Source: Pelobates cultripes (taxonomy: Eukaryota > Chordata > Amphibia > Anura > Pelobatidae). From it: a stretch of 64,000 bases of DNA. Made by a program: the position numbers and the translations under genes. Within the stretch, counting starts at the first letter, position 1; each line of letters opens with the position of its first letter. The stretch covers positions 313,339,761-313,403,760 of the forward strand of contig OW240916.1 of the NCBI GenBank assembly GCA_933207985.1, in the 5' to 3' direction. Below the pieces are notes generated by a model. The model had not been told where the DNA came from. It did not search any database and was given only the letters and a program-made list of their open reading frames with translations. Positions 1 through 12,105 of this stretch are shown here, in pieces.

Positions 1-1221
1 AGAACATTTGATAAAAAAAAAAAATACTTTTATTTGCTGGATTCAGAATTATTCCTATCACAGACGTGCCAAATCAGTTATGAAGATGTTGCATGTAATG
101 TTCCAAAATGTATTTGTCATGATGTCTTAATGCCTTAGATATAGTGATAGCAGTTTAATATATTCTCTACTGGAGATGCAATATCGTCTGCCTGTTTGAG
201 ACATTATAGAATTTTATGGCTTCTATTAGTGGGTCTTAAGTAGACTGTTAGGACTGTAGTTTGTGTTTTATAGCAAGGTTTATATAATTGTCACTCTTGT
301 ATTGCTTACATAGTAGTTCTGAGTAAATAATTACTTTTCTCTATATCAAGAAATTGACTTTTTAGTTATTCTTTTTTAGTTTACGGAGATAAATCAATTT
401 TAAGATCATGATCCAAAATACAAAAAAAAGTTTCATCTCTTCTAATGATATGATATGAGATGTATTTGTTTGAAATTGGTGCCCCTATTTATTCTTAAAA
501 TTTGCATGTTAGTGTAATGCAATGGTTTATTCCATAGAGGTACCTGACATAGACAATGACAAATCAAAGGTATTGAAATATATGTATGCTTGTTTATGTG
601 AGTGCAGCCCTCTTGGTTTCATATGTAAATATATTTGGGAGCCCAGGCCAACTCCTGTGGTTTTGCACCCCTCATCCTCACCCCTCATTCCAGGGCCCAC
701 TTAACTTTGCACTGCAGAGCTTTAGGTGGAAGGATTTCCTACGTAAGTGGGTTATTTTTCGTACATTGAAATAACATCAAGTAAACATTGTTAATATTGT
801 AAATGACTATAGTAGCCTTAAACGGTTGATTTAAATAAAATAAAAAATATATAATGGAATATCTACCTAGGCTTATTATCAGCAACCGTCTGTTTTGTGT
901 TCCAATGGCACGTTGTGCTTGCTAATCCAAGTTAATCATTTAAATAAGGGTAATTAATAATTAGTAAACCCTTTTATAATTATATATAAACGAGCAATAA
1001 AACTGTACTTCATTAGACTAAAGGAGTATCTGTAGGATCCTCAATTGTGGATTCTAGAAAGCCTGAAACAAAGAATTTCTGGACCTCGTCAGTTTGTTCT
1101 TGTTCTGAAAAATGAAGGCCATTTCATATGAGTAAGCAAAGATCTTCTACATTCCTTCATAGAACTGTGCAAACTGACTCGAAACAGAATAACACCATCT
1201 ATTGTTTTATTTTTTAGGTAT
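1..1221. other. FER upstream intron, no recognised element
   Basis: AT-rich sequence without a credible exon or a repeat that I recognise. A 35-base stretch near 536-570 has AG before it and GT after it and is open in one frame, but its translation (VPDIDNDKSK) does not match the end of the FER SH2 domain expected upstream of the first exon seen here. The tract is best read as part of the intron that precedes the kinase-domain exons. Confidence 0.5.
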
Positions 1222-1816
1222 CTAAAGGATCTCTATAGGGTCAGGAACACAAACATGTATTCCTGACCCTGTAGTGTTAAAACCACCATCTAGCCCCCCT
1301 GGGCCCCTCATGCCTCCATAAATATAGTAAAAATCTTACTGTATTCAAGCCTGAAGCTGTAACTCTGCATGCTGTTAGACTCAGAAAAACAAGCAGTCTG
1401 CTGACATCATCAGAAGTGGTAGCCTGATCCAATCACAGTGCTTCCCCATAGGATTGGCTGAGACTGACAAAGAGGCAGATCAGGGGCAGAGCCAGCATGA
1501 GTCAAACACAGCCCTGGCCAATCAGCATCTCCTCATAGAGATGAATTGAATCAATGAATCTCTATGAGGAAAGTTCAGTGTCTGCATGCAGAGGGAGGAG
1601 ATACTGAATGTTTGGATGCATTTTAGGCAGCCATGACCCAGGAAGGATCTCTAACAGCCATCTGAGGAGTGGCCAGTGAAGTTATCACTAGGCTGTAATG
1701 TAAACACTGCATTTTCTCTGAAAAGACCGTGCTTACAGCAAAAAAGGTAATGATTCTACTCACCAGAACACATTGAATAAGCTGTAGTTGTTCTGGTGAC
1801 TATTGTCTCCCTTTAA
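1222..1816 (-). mobile_element. T2/Kolobok-like MITE, reverse orientation
   Basis: The right end reads CTCCCTTTAA (reverse complement TTAAAGGGAG), matching the TTAAAGGRR terminus known for T2 MITEs. The left end is degenerate (CTAAAGGATCTC). Each terminus is itself a small hairpin: at the left, CAGGAACACAAACATGTATTCCTG; at the right, a GTCACCAGAACAAC-type stem. The interior contains blocks shared with the copies at 1841, 27309 and 62935. It has no coding capacity. Confidence 0.75.
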
Positions 1817-1840
1817 GTAACTGTTTAGTTATTCGTAACT

Positions 1841-2379
1841 TTAAAGGGACACTATAGTCACCAGAACAACTACAGCTTATTGTATTTGTTCTGGTGAGTA
1901 TAATTAGTCCCTTCAGGCTTTTTGCAGCAAACACTATTTTCATAGAAAAGGCGTGTTTACATTACAACCTAGGGGCACTTCCAGTGGCCAGTCCTCAGAT
2001 GGCTACTAAAGGTGCTTCTTGGGGGCAGTGCTGCACACTGTGCACAAACATTCAGTGTCTCCACCCTCTGCACGGAGACACTAGAAATGCTGATTGGTCA
2101 GGGCTGTGTTTGGCTTGTGCTGGCTCTGATCTGCCTCATTGACAATATCAGCCAAACCAATGCTGTCCTATGTGAAAACATTGTGATTGGCTGAGATCAC
2201 CACTTCTGATGATGCCAGCCAAGAAGGCAGATGAGGGTGGAGCCAGCAGCAGCAGACTGAAATTAAATGAAAGGTAAGATTTTCCTATATTTAAGGGGAC
2301 ATGGGAGGACTAGATGGTGTTTTTAATACTATAGGGTTAGGTATACATATGTGTTCCTGACCCTATAGAGTTCCTTTAA
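1841..2379 (+). mobile_element. T2/Kolobok-like MITE, complete copy
   Basis: This 539-bp unit starts TTAAAGGGACACTATAG and ends GAGTTCCTTTAA, so both ends carry the TTAA target and the AGGGA/TTCCT termini typical of T2-like MITEs. The subterminal hairpins pair GTCACCAGAAC with GTTCTGGTGA at the left and flank a GTTCCTGACCC stem at the right. It lies 24 bp from the inverted copy at 1222-1816. Short open frames inside it (for example 1894-2142) are not genes. Confidence 0.8.
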
Positions 2380-3043
2380 CTTTAATATAGATATATTGTA
2401 AGCGTAGGAATTCATTACACTTTGAATTCTTTTTTTTTTTTTCTTCCTCCAAGTGTTTCCTTTACCCTCTAAAGTCTTTTTTTTTTTTTTTTAATTCCAG
2501 CATTTTTAATGTATCAAGCCACTGCCCTGACATTTATCTTTAATGGCAATTCCTGTAGATGTGAGCATTTGAAGCATTTCATTTTAGCCGTTCTGTAGAT
2601 GAATCTAAGCTGGATTGTGACCCTTTGTCCTTATAACTATTCTTCAATGTAAATGTCTTCAACAAAATATACTAAAATGAATGTTCCGGTGTTATTTTTT
2701 TTCTAAAGTCAGTATATAAAAAATTACCCTTTTCTCTCTGTAATTTTCAGTCAATAGCATTTTATTTGGTGAAGGACATTACAGCAGCTATTACCTGTAA
2801 AGTGGTAATGTGTGATTTTGTGAAGTCGTTCTTTTTGCGTCACACCTTTTTGCTTCCCCCCCCCCAGACTGTATAGTACGTGTGATACATCTGTTATAGA
2901 TTTGAAAAGCAGACACATTGCAGGCACTTGATTTTAGCATTGCTTTACTGTTTATAATATTTGAATGTGTGTACATCCTCCAGAATCAAGAAATGCCTAA
3001 TGATGTCTATATACTATAATAAAATTATGTATTGCTTAACGAT
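2380..3043. other. intron sequence, poly(T) tracts
   Basis: AT-rich intron with two long T runs near 2429-2442 and 2478-2492 and a C run near 2857-2866. I see no gene and no recognised element. Confidence 0.5.
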
Positions 3044-4755
<1,712 letters not shown>

Positions 4756-4834
4756 AACAGGGTGAAGAAGAGAGCTTATCCTTACTGTATAGACTGGCCA
4801 TCTTTATGTCCTCTTTAGTCACAAAAACAGCTTA

Positions 4835-6106
4835 CAGTGAGGGAAAAAAGTATTTGATCCCCTTTCAACGTTTTCCCACTAACAAAGAAATGGTCAGTCT
4901 ATAATTTTAATTCTAGGTGTATTTTAACAGTGAGAGACAGAATAACAAAAAGAAAATCCAGAAAAACGCATATTACAAAAGTTATAAATTGATTTGTAGG
5001 TCAATGAGTGAACTAAGTATTTGACCCCTTCGACTTAGTACTTGGTGGCAAAACCCTTGTTGACAATCACAGAGGTCAGACGTTTCTTGTAGTTGCACAC
5101 ATCTCAGAAGGGATTTTGTCCCACTCCTATTTGCAGAACCTCTCCAAGTCATTAAGGTCAAACCTTCAGCTCCCTCCACAGATTTTTTTATGGGATTAGG
5201 GTCTGGAGACTGGCTAGGCTACTCCAGGACCTTAATGTGATTCTTATTGAGCCACTCCTTTGTTGCCTTTACTGTGTGTTTTGGGTCATTGTCATGTTGG
5301 AATACCCATCCACGACCCATTTTCAATGCTCTGGCTGAGGGAAGGAGGTTCTTACCCAAGATTTGACTGTTCATGGCCCTGTCCATCGTCCCTTTGATGT
5401 GGTGCAGTTGTCCTGTCCCCTTAGCAGAATTACACCCCCAAAGCATAATGTTTCCACCTCCATATTTGAAGCTGGGGATGATGTTCTTGGGGTCATAAGC
5501 AGCATTCCTCCTCCTCCAAACACAGCGAGTTGAGGCCAAAGAGCTTGATTTTGGTCTCATCTGACCACAACACTTTCATCCAGTTTTCCTCTGAATCATT
5601 CAGATGTTCATTGGCAAACTTCAGACGGGTCTGTACATGTGCTTTCTTGAGCAGGGGGACCCTCCGGCGCTGCAGAATTTCAGTCCTTCACGGTTTAGTG
5701 TGTTACCAATTGTTTTCTTGTGACTATGGTCCCAGCTGCCATGGGATCAGTAAACAAGATCCTCCCGTGTGGTTCTGGGCTGATTCCTCACCGTTCTCAT
5801 GATCATTGAAACTCCACAAGGCGAGATCTTGCATGGAGCACCAGACTGAGGGAGACTGACCGTTATTTTGTGTTTCTTCCATGTGCAAATAATCGCACCA
5901 ACTGTTGTCACTTTCTCACCAAGCTGCTTGGCGATGGTCTTATAGCCCATTCCAGCCTAGTGTAGGTCTACAATCTTGTCCCTGACATCCTTGGACAGCT
6001 CTTTGGTCTTGGTCATGGTGGAGAGTTTGGAATCTGATTGATTGCTTCTGTGGACAGGTGTCTCTTTATACAGGTAACGAGCTGAGATTAGGAGCATTCC
6101 CTTTAA
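4835..6106 (-). mobile_element. Tc1/mariner element, one end lost
   Basis: The left boundary is TA followed by CAGTGAGGGAAAAAAGTATT, a classical Tc1-like terminal repeat, at 4833-4835. The other terminal repeat is missing: sequence typical of the promoter side of this family (TTACCTGTATAAAGAGACAC in reverse) runs to about 6100 and then meets the TTAA at which the piggyBac element begins. Beyond that element (after 9505) the Tc1 sequence does not resume, so this end was lost or rearranged. Confidence 0.85.
4986..6016 (-). pseudogene. Tc1 transposase pseudogene
   Basis: Reading backwards from the ATG at 6014-6016, the protein starts [19 protein letters not shown], then a stop, then [20 protein letters not shown], which is the paired helix-turn-helix DNA-binding region. 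Downstream pieces include [10 protein letters not shown] and [10 protein letters not shown] (second catalytic Asp), followed by VLE-stop-PSQSPDPNPIK. In this family the last motif is normally [12 protein letters not shown]: here the Trp is a stop codon and the catalytic Glu reads Lys, followed by an A-run insertion that shifts the frame. The copy is inactive. Confidence 0.88.
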
Positions 6107-6924
6107 CCCTTTAAGGAACACGGACGTACTAGGAACGTCCGACAAAAAACAGTCCTTAAGGACTGCGGATGTGCCTAGTACGTCCGCTGCAAATATGAGT
6201 GCTGGATCCAGCCGCTCTAAGGGTATTGCAGCGATGCCTTGATGTGAAGGCATCCTGCAATACCTCTCCTGGCCGCCAAGTGATCGCTCCCAAGGAGCAA
6301 TCACTTCCAGGTTGCCTCACGTGGCACCCAGCTGTGTAGCAGAGCATAGGAAGCCATCGGGCAGGCTTCCGATGCTCTTCCTGTGTGCTGAGTGCCTCGA
6401 TAAAGTCAACAAGATAAATAAAATCAATTTTAAAAAAACAGATAAAATAAATGTATTAATCTCCCCCCCACCCCCCAGCCATGTGGCTAACAATATGATG
6501 ATGCCTTTCTAGAGGCAGCGCATCATGGGTCTTCTGGGGGTGTCCCTAGCCTGCCTCATAATAGAGGCAGGCTAGGGTCATCCAACCAGAGCTTGCCCCT
6601 ATAATAATATTTATTATTTCTATAATCCCCATTTGTCTGGTCAGGTCAATATTCGTAAATATTTGGATCTCCCTCTCTTCACTTGTGTTTTAGTGAGAGA
6701 GAGAGAGATCTGTGTTTAGGTAGACAGATTTAGGTAGTTTTAGGTGGGGATTTGTAAAATTGTGAGGCCCAAATGCTCAGCCATTAACCTCTATCCTGCC
6801 AGTGATCACTGTATAGATCACTGGCTCTTGCACAGCAGCACTTAATTTGCTGTCTGCATTTTTTTTTTTTTTTGTAAATTTCTTTTAGTAATTTTGTTTT
6901 GTGACAGATCACTAAATAAAGGGA

Positions 6925-7925
6925 TTGTGATCATGTCACAGAGGTTGTATAGCGCTGAGGAGGCGTATGCCATCTGCTGCTAGTGATGTATCTGTGGCTG
7001 CTAGGCCCCCTGCCAGAAGGAGACGTGCTGCTCCAGCTGGCAGTGCTGCTATAGAGTTGGTAGCGCCTCATCGCCAGAGGCCAGATATCCCACCTTTCAC
7101 GGCAACTCCTGGCATCACTGTGGATGTCACAGGATTTAGCCCCCAACAGTTTATGGGGGTGTTTCTGGGCGATGAAGTATCGGGGGACTTAGTCACCCAA
7201 ACTAATTTATATGCCCATCAGTTCTGTGCTTCAAAGCCTGACTCTTTTTTTGGCAAAGCAGCAATGGGCCCCCATCGATGTTCCAGAATTTAAAACATTC
7301 TGGGCATTGACTATGCTGGTGGACATCATAAAGAAGCCCTCCATCCCCTCCTACTGGAGCAGTTGCCCTATCTGCTCTACCCCCATTTACTCCCAATGTA
7401 TGTCGAGGAAGAGGTATGAAATGGTTCTACATTTCATGCACTTTGGGGACAACAGCCTGTGCCCCCCCTAGGGAGCATCCCCAGTTTGACAGGCTGTATA
7501 GAATCCCCCCCTCCCCCCCCTGATTACCCACTTCGCTGCCAGGTTTGCAGAGGCTTATACACCTGGAAGGAATATATGCTCTGCAATTTACTTAATGCAG
7601 ATTGCAACCCACAACGCCTTTTTGTTGTTCAAAAAAACAAACCCCAGAATTAAACTGACTTTTGTACAGTTTCAGCTCCAGATCATTTTGTGGATTTTGT
7701 ACCAAGACGCACATGCTTCCCGGGCATTGATGGGAGAGCGCCGAGTTGGGGCTACCCACTTTATTTTTAAATCCCCCCTACTGCGGCAAAGCAGAATCCT
7801 CAAAAAAGATGCAGAGTCTGTTCCAAGAGGGGGCAGAGAATGGAAACCTTATTTTACTGTCCTGATTGCCCTAGACAGCCTGGACTCTGCATTGGGGACT
7901 TCTTCTAGCGATATCACACACTGAA
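6925..7925 (+). pseudogene. piggyBac transposase pseudogene
   Basis: A frame from 6967 reads an Arg/Ala-rich N-terminus and then PFTATPGITVDVTGFSPQQF and FLGDEVSGDLVTQTNLYAHQ, which match the start of the DDE_Tnp_1_7 (piggyBac) domain. After a frameshift near 7290 it continues FKTFWALTMLVDIIKKPSIP, SYWSSCPICSTPIYSQCMSR and RYEMVLHFMHFGDNSLCPP, the best-known conserved segment of the family. After about 7470 the similarity becomes patchy (TPGKEY-like and KTNPRIKL pieces) and the catalytic aspartates cannot be placed. It is shorter than the usual 550-600 residues and is disrupted. Confidence 0.82.
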
Positions 7926-8493
7926 ACGTTTTTAATTTTTTACATTTGCCGTTCAGTTTTTTTTGTTACGTTTACTGTTCTTGAGATTGATTGTTTGTTG
8001 TTTTACTTTTACTGCGCCAGACTATTTTTATGATCAAGTTCAACCTATGCATGAGGGCATGAGCGTACTCAGGAGGCCTTGCAGAAAACAACCTGGAGTG
8101 TTTTCTTGCAATAACCAACAACAGGCTCCCCTAAATCACACACAAATGTATGTGTAAAAATGAAAATTGAAAAATTACCACCACACATTTTCTCCATTTT
8201 TTTGGCTAAAACAGATGCATCAAAGGTATCAAAACACTCCATATACAATACCATGGGGTGTCAACCTTTCAAATTAAGCACGTTCATGGCAAGAAAATAA
8301 ATTAGGATATCCTTGCGAGGACCTCCCGATCACATGGACAGAATAGCCATCCATAGCAGTGCCAGCAAGGGGAGTGCCTGGAATGACAGGTAGTCCCCCT
8401 GCTGCCTGTAATAAAGTTAAATAAAAGTTATAAACAGATTAAAATTAAATAATATATACTTAGATATACACATACACTGTCTAAGTGTATTTT

Positions 8494-8496
<3 letters not shown>

Positions 8497-8526
<30 letters not shown>
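8497..8526. repeat. (AT)n microsatellite
   Basis: A perfect AT dinucleotide run of about 30 bases inside the right half of the piggyBac element. Further short TATATA blocks continue to about 8920. Confidence 0.9.
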
Positions 8527-8530
<4 letters not shown>

Positions 8531-8694
8531 CAAAATACACATAGAATGATATTAATTAAATATATATATATATAATATAAAATAAATATATAAATACGTT
8601 AAAGATTTGTAATTTCATACTAACTGTATATAAATATTGATATCAAAATACACTTAGAACTAAATAATATATATACCTATATACATAAATATAT

Positions 8695-8805
8695 AAATCC
8701 AAGGTAGAATGGCTGCTCACCGGTCTTAAAATGTCAAATATTTATTAAATCAATTTAAAAACGACCAACGTTTCAGTCCTCGCTCGGGACTTTCCTCAGG
8801 GTCAA
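8695..8805 (-). ncRNA. hammerhead-like motif, Penelope-type repeat fragment
   Basis: On the minus strand 8793-8799 reads CTGAGGA, which fits the hammerhead core CUGANGA. It is followed by a 5-bp stem (AGTCC at 8791-8787, GGACT at 8779-8775) with a 7-base loop, then GAAAC, a minimal AC/GU stem III and GGTC. An extra A lies between the core and stem II, and stem I is poor. Hammerhead motifs with very short stem III are established in Penelope-like retroelements, including those of Xenopus. The flank (GGCTGCTCACCGGTCTTAAA and onwards) looks like the same repeat. It is probably a decayed, inactive copy. Confidence 0.5.
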
Positions 8806-9505
8806 CTATATATATATTTTAGCATAAATAAATATGTATATATCACTATATACCTATATATAAATAAAAATAATTAAAAAAAAACTATTTATATAAATAT
8901 ATATATAGCAGTTAGAGTCAAATATAAAGCTTGTGTTTCAGTAACCAATTGAAATTCGCCAGATTGGTTACATTGCATTTGAGAACGTATGGTAGCCCAG
9001 GAATGAGAATTACCCCCATGATGGCATACTACTTGCAAAAGTAGACAACCCAAGAAATTGCAAATGGGGTGTCCAAAAAAACTAAAAAATGTAACATGCT
9101 ATATTTGACCCTGTAACTTCCCAAAACACCATAAAACCTGTACATAGGGGGTACTGTTTTATATGTGAGTCATCGCTGAATACAAATATGTGCATTGTAT
9201 TGCAGTAAAAGCGAACAGAATTATGACATTCACATTTAAAATGTCATACAGAACTAAAAAAAAAATCTTAATTTCTCACATTTGTTTTATATTTTATTCA
9301 TATTAAATTATGTCTCATAGCTAAATATTTGATGTTAAACGAAAGCCCTTTTTCTCCTGAATAAAATGATATATAATAAGTGTGGGTGCACTTAACATGT
9401 AAGAGCTGAATTACGGTTGAGCAGACATATAGTCAAATTCCAAGTTTTGCTTTTGTTTTACTTTGATCAAAACGTGTACATTTGGCTCAGTCATTAAGGG
9501 GTTAA

Positions 9506-11573
9506 TTTCGAAGCCCAACCTCTGTATTTCTATAATGTTGTTTTTGAAAACCACTACCTAATGCAGGGCCTATAATTCAAGCCATATGCTACTAGCTATT
9601 CCTAAAAGGTTGACTATGCAATATGTACTATATGTGTCCATGGTACGCTCATCAGGGGTGAACTCTAGCCTGCAAACATTGCATTAAGCAATTTGTCCGA
9701 CTATTAGCAGGAATTTTTTTTGATGAATCGCTTAAAACAAATGTTTGCACATGTTAAGTGAATTTCTAGTCGCCAGGGCTAAATTTTCACTTGCCAATGG
9801 TGGGTGGAAATTTTGAGCCATGACTCAATGAACTAGAAACAAGAGGTTTAGATTGGTTTGTAATTGGCGTATTAGGCTATAGAGTCAAATAATGTAGAAG
9901 GGGCTGTGTGGCTTATAACCCTTCCCCATTTATATTCCTAGCAACAATGTTGTACATTCCTTCCCCTATTTGATTCCGTGCAACAATAATGGTGCATGAT
10001 ATGGCTGGCTAGAGGAGAAGCAGGAAGAGAAGGTAGCAGGTAGGAGTGGCCAGGAAGTTTTCTAAGCTTTTTAAAAAAATTTATTCTTTACTTGAAAGAC
10101 CGGATGATTCGCATTACAATGTGTCCAAACACAAAGATCTCCTGCAGAAATTCTCTTAATTTTAACAGTCGAACAATATAAAGACGAACTAAAACAGAGT
10201 TTGAAAATGCTTTCAAAGGAGCATTACAAATTGGCATCTAGGCCGGCTCTCATATTAGTATGAGAGGGAAAAGTATCTGGCAGTCGCCTTCACATAATAT
10301 ACAACCGTTTGTCTTAACATTTAAAAGCTTAGAGAACAAACAAACACTCTCTTACTTGTGGAAGTTGGTGAACAGACTGTTGAGAAGGAGGCCTGAGGCT
10401 TGGGGTCTCGAGGGCTAACCTTTGGATGAGATCTGCGATATTGTGTTGAGCAACAGAGACCAGTTACAAAAACCTGTGGTTGTTGATATATGTTGTGTAA
10501 AATGAAAAGTAAAACATGATTTAGAATGATGGAAGGCACAGACCTCAGTATGTCCAGTGACTTCAAACTGTGTGAGTAGTGGCGGGGAGTTTAGAGAAAT
10601 TTTAGGTGACTTACACACAACAATTTATTCAACTTTTAGAACAAGAAACATTTATCTTATTTGCACAGATTGATTTCTAACATGTTTATTATAGTTAGAA
10701 GTTAGATTGTAATGTAACTTGAACCCTCTTCATATCTGATCAAAGCTAACTTTTAGTAGTATGTCATTTATCAATTTTCATATCAAAGTAAATCAAGTAA
10801 AAATAAACTTAAACAATTAAGATTTAGGTCCATTAGAGGCATCATGAAAAAGTGCAGAGCTTAGTTTTGCTATTATTTTTAGCATGGAGATATTATTTTT
10901 TTATTTTTTTTATAAATTTACTAGAAATCAATTGCATACAAACATTTATCTATAATTAAGCATTTACATTTTTGGCAGCCTTCAAAAATAGACAGCAAGG
11001 CAATTTCCCTTCCTGTAATTAACACAAATCAAATTACTGTAGATGTTAGTCACTGCAACAGTTTTATTGCTGATAAATGTTAGTTTTCGTTTTGTCGAGG
11101 CTCGTAGTCAGATTACTTAATTGTGCACATTTCCCAGTGTTCGTTTTGAGTTCATCCAAACCGAGCTCTGAGTCTGCGAGCTGCGGGATTAATCTGCACA
11201 TGATCCACTTTATAAGAGCAGTTTCAATTTTAAAGCCTTATTGACAAGCACATGCAAATTAGTTTGGCTTATTAGAGGAAGCTTTGCAACTTCTCCGTAA
11301 TAGAGCACGAATTTTGGAACATGCTAAACTAATGCTATATAATCCAAACATTCTGAGGGAATTGATCCATGCTTATTTACGAAGTTTTAGCTGTTCAATA
11401 GAGGTTCTTCTCATTACCATTTTGTAGGTAAGCAGCGTCAATATTCACACAAAAAATAAGTTTGACGTTCTCCGTTTAGTTAGTATTGAAAAGTTAATTA
11501 CCAGCCAATAAATGACAGGAAAAGCAATTGTAAATAACATTGCTTTTAGATATGTATGGGTGCAATTCTTTTA
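9506..11573. other. intron sequence with one dispersed repeat
   Basis: No gene is seen. A segment at about 9640-9830 (TCTAGTCGCCAGGGCTAAAT, then TTTTCACTTGCC) recurs in diverged form at about 23990-24085 and so is an old dispersed repeat. The part 10950-11450 has a different texture (see the separate entry). Confidence 0.5.
10950..11450. promoter_or_regulatory. candidate conserved non-coding element
   Basis: Complex, repeat-free sequence with TAATTA at 11016-11021 (homeodomain-type core) and the octamer ATGCAAAT at 11252-11259 (POU-type site). The texture resembles deeply conserved intronic enhancers, but conservation cannot be tested here and such short motifs occur by chance. This is a suggestion only. 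Confidence 0.2.
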
Positions 11574-11924
11574 CTAAAGGAACATTCTAAGCACCATGAC
11601 CACTACGATTTCAAACTGTTTTAGCACAATTTGACAAATAACCTTAGTCCCACCGGGCGCCTGCGGATGAATCCAGTCTTCTCCAGCAGAAGGAGCAAGA
11701 CAGCCATATAGAACTAAGCAGGACTATGCTGGACCACACTTGGTTGGGAACGTCCTTCATCTCTGTTTTGCTCTACTGAGATATCTGGTATTTTCTACAG
11801 GACTCAGGAAAGTTATCAAACTGTGCTAAAACACTTTTACACCTTACTGTGGGATGACAATACCGGCACCTTAACAAATACAAAGAGGGCTGTAGTGATT
11901 ATGGTGCTTGGAGGTTTCTTTTAA
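11574..11924. mobile_element. T2-like MITE, diverged
   Basis: Left end CTAAAGGAACATTCTAAGCA, right end GGTTTCTTTTAA with TTAA at 11921-11924. The two ends form the inverted pair AAGCACCATGACCACTAC / GTAGTGATTATGGTGCTT. About 350 bp, no coding content. Confidence 0.6.
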
Positions 11925-12105
11925 AAGGCACTACAGACAGCATCACAACCTGATTCTGGGAAATCACCTGACATTCCCTCCCTGTACTCAAGTGTTTATA
12001 ACGACAGTGATTTTACAGGAGAAGTGCTTTTACTCAACCTTTTTTCTTACAATTTTATAAAAGTAGTTTTGTCACTAAAAATAAACTTTATCTATTCTGC
12101 TTCTA

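Larger units (their letters stand above)
6107..9501 (+). mobile_element. piggyBac element flanked by TTAA
   Basis: The element is bounded by TTAA at 6103-6106 and 9502-9505, the target duplication used by piggyBac. Ends are CCCTTTAAGGA (left) and, reverse-complemented, CCCCTTAATGA (right), an imperfect terminal repeat. A subterminal inverted repeat CGGACGTACTAGG (6121-6133) / CCTAGTACGTCCG (6174-6186) brackets a 14-bp perfect palindrome at 6151-6164. The left half carries transposase remnants. The right half is AT-rich and holds an (AT)n run and a nested hammerhead-like fragment at about 8695-8805. It abuts the truncated Tc1, so the cluster is layered. Confidence 0.85.

Noticed and set aside
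522..704. Possible FER exon at 536-570 with AG and GT borders
   Set aside because: Only 35 bases, and the translation does not resemble the SH2 end expected before the exon at 17646; two of three frames contain stops.
1894..2142. Open frames inside T2-like MITEs (also 15638-15943, 27343-27564, 46514-46807 shadow)
   Set aside because: They recur in repeats or overlap a recognised transposase in another frame and show no protein family.
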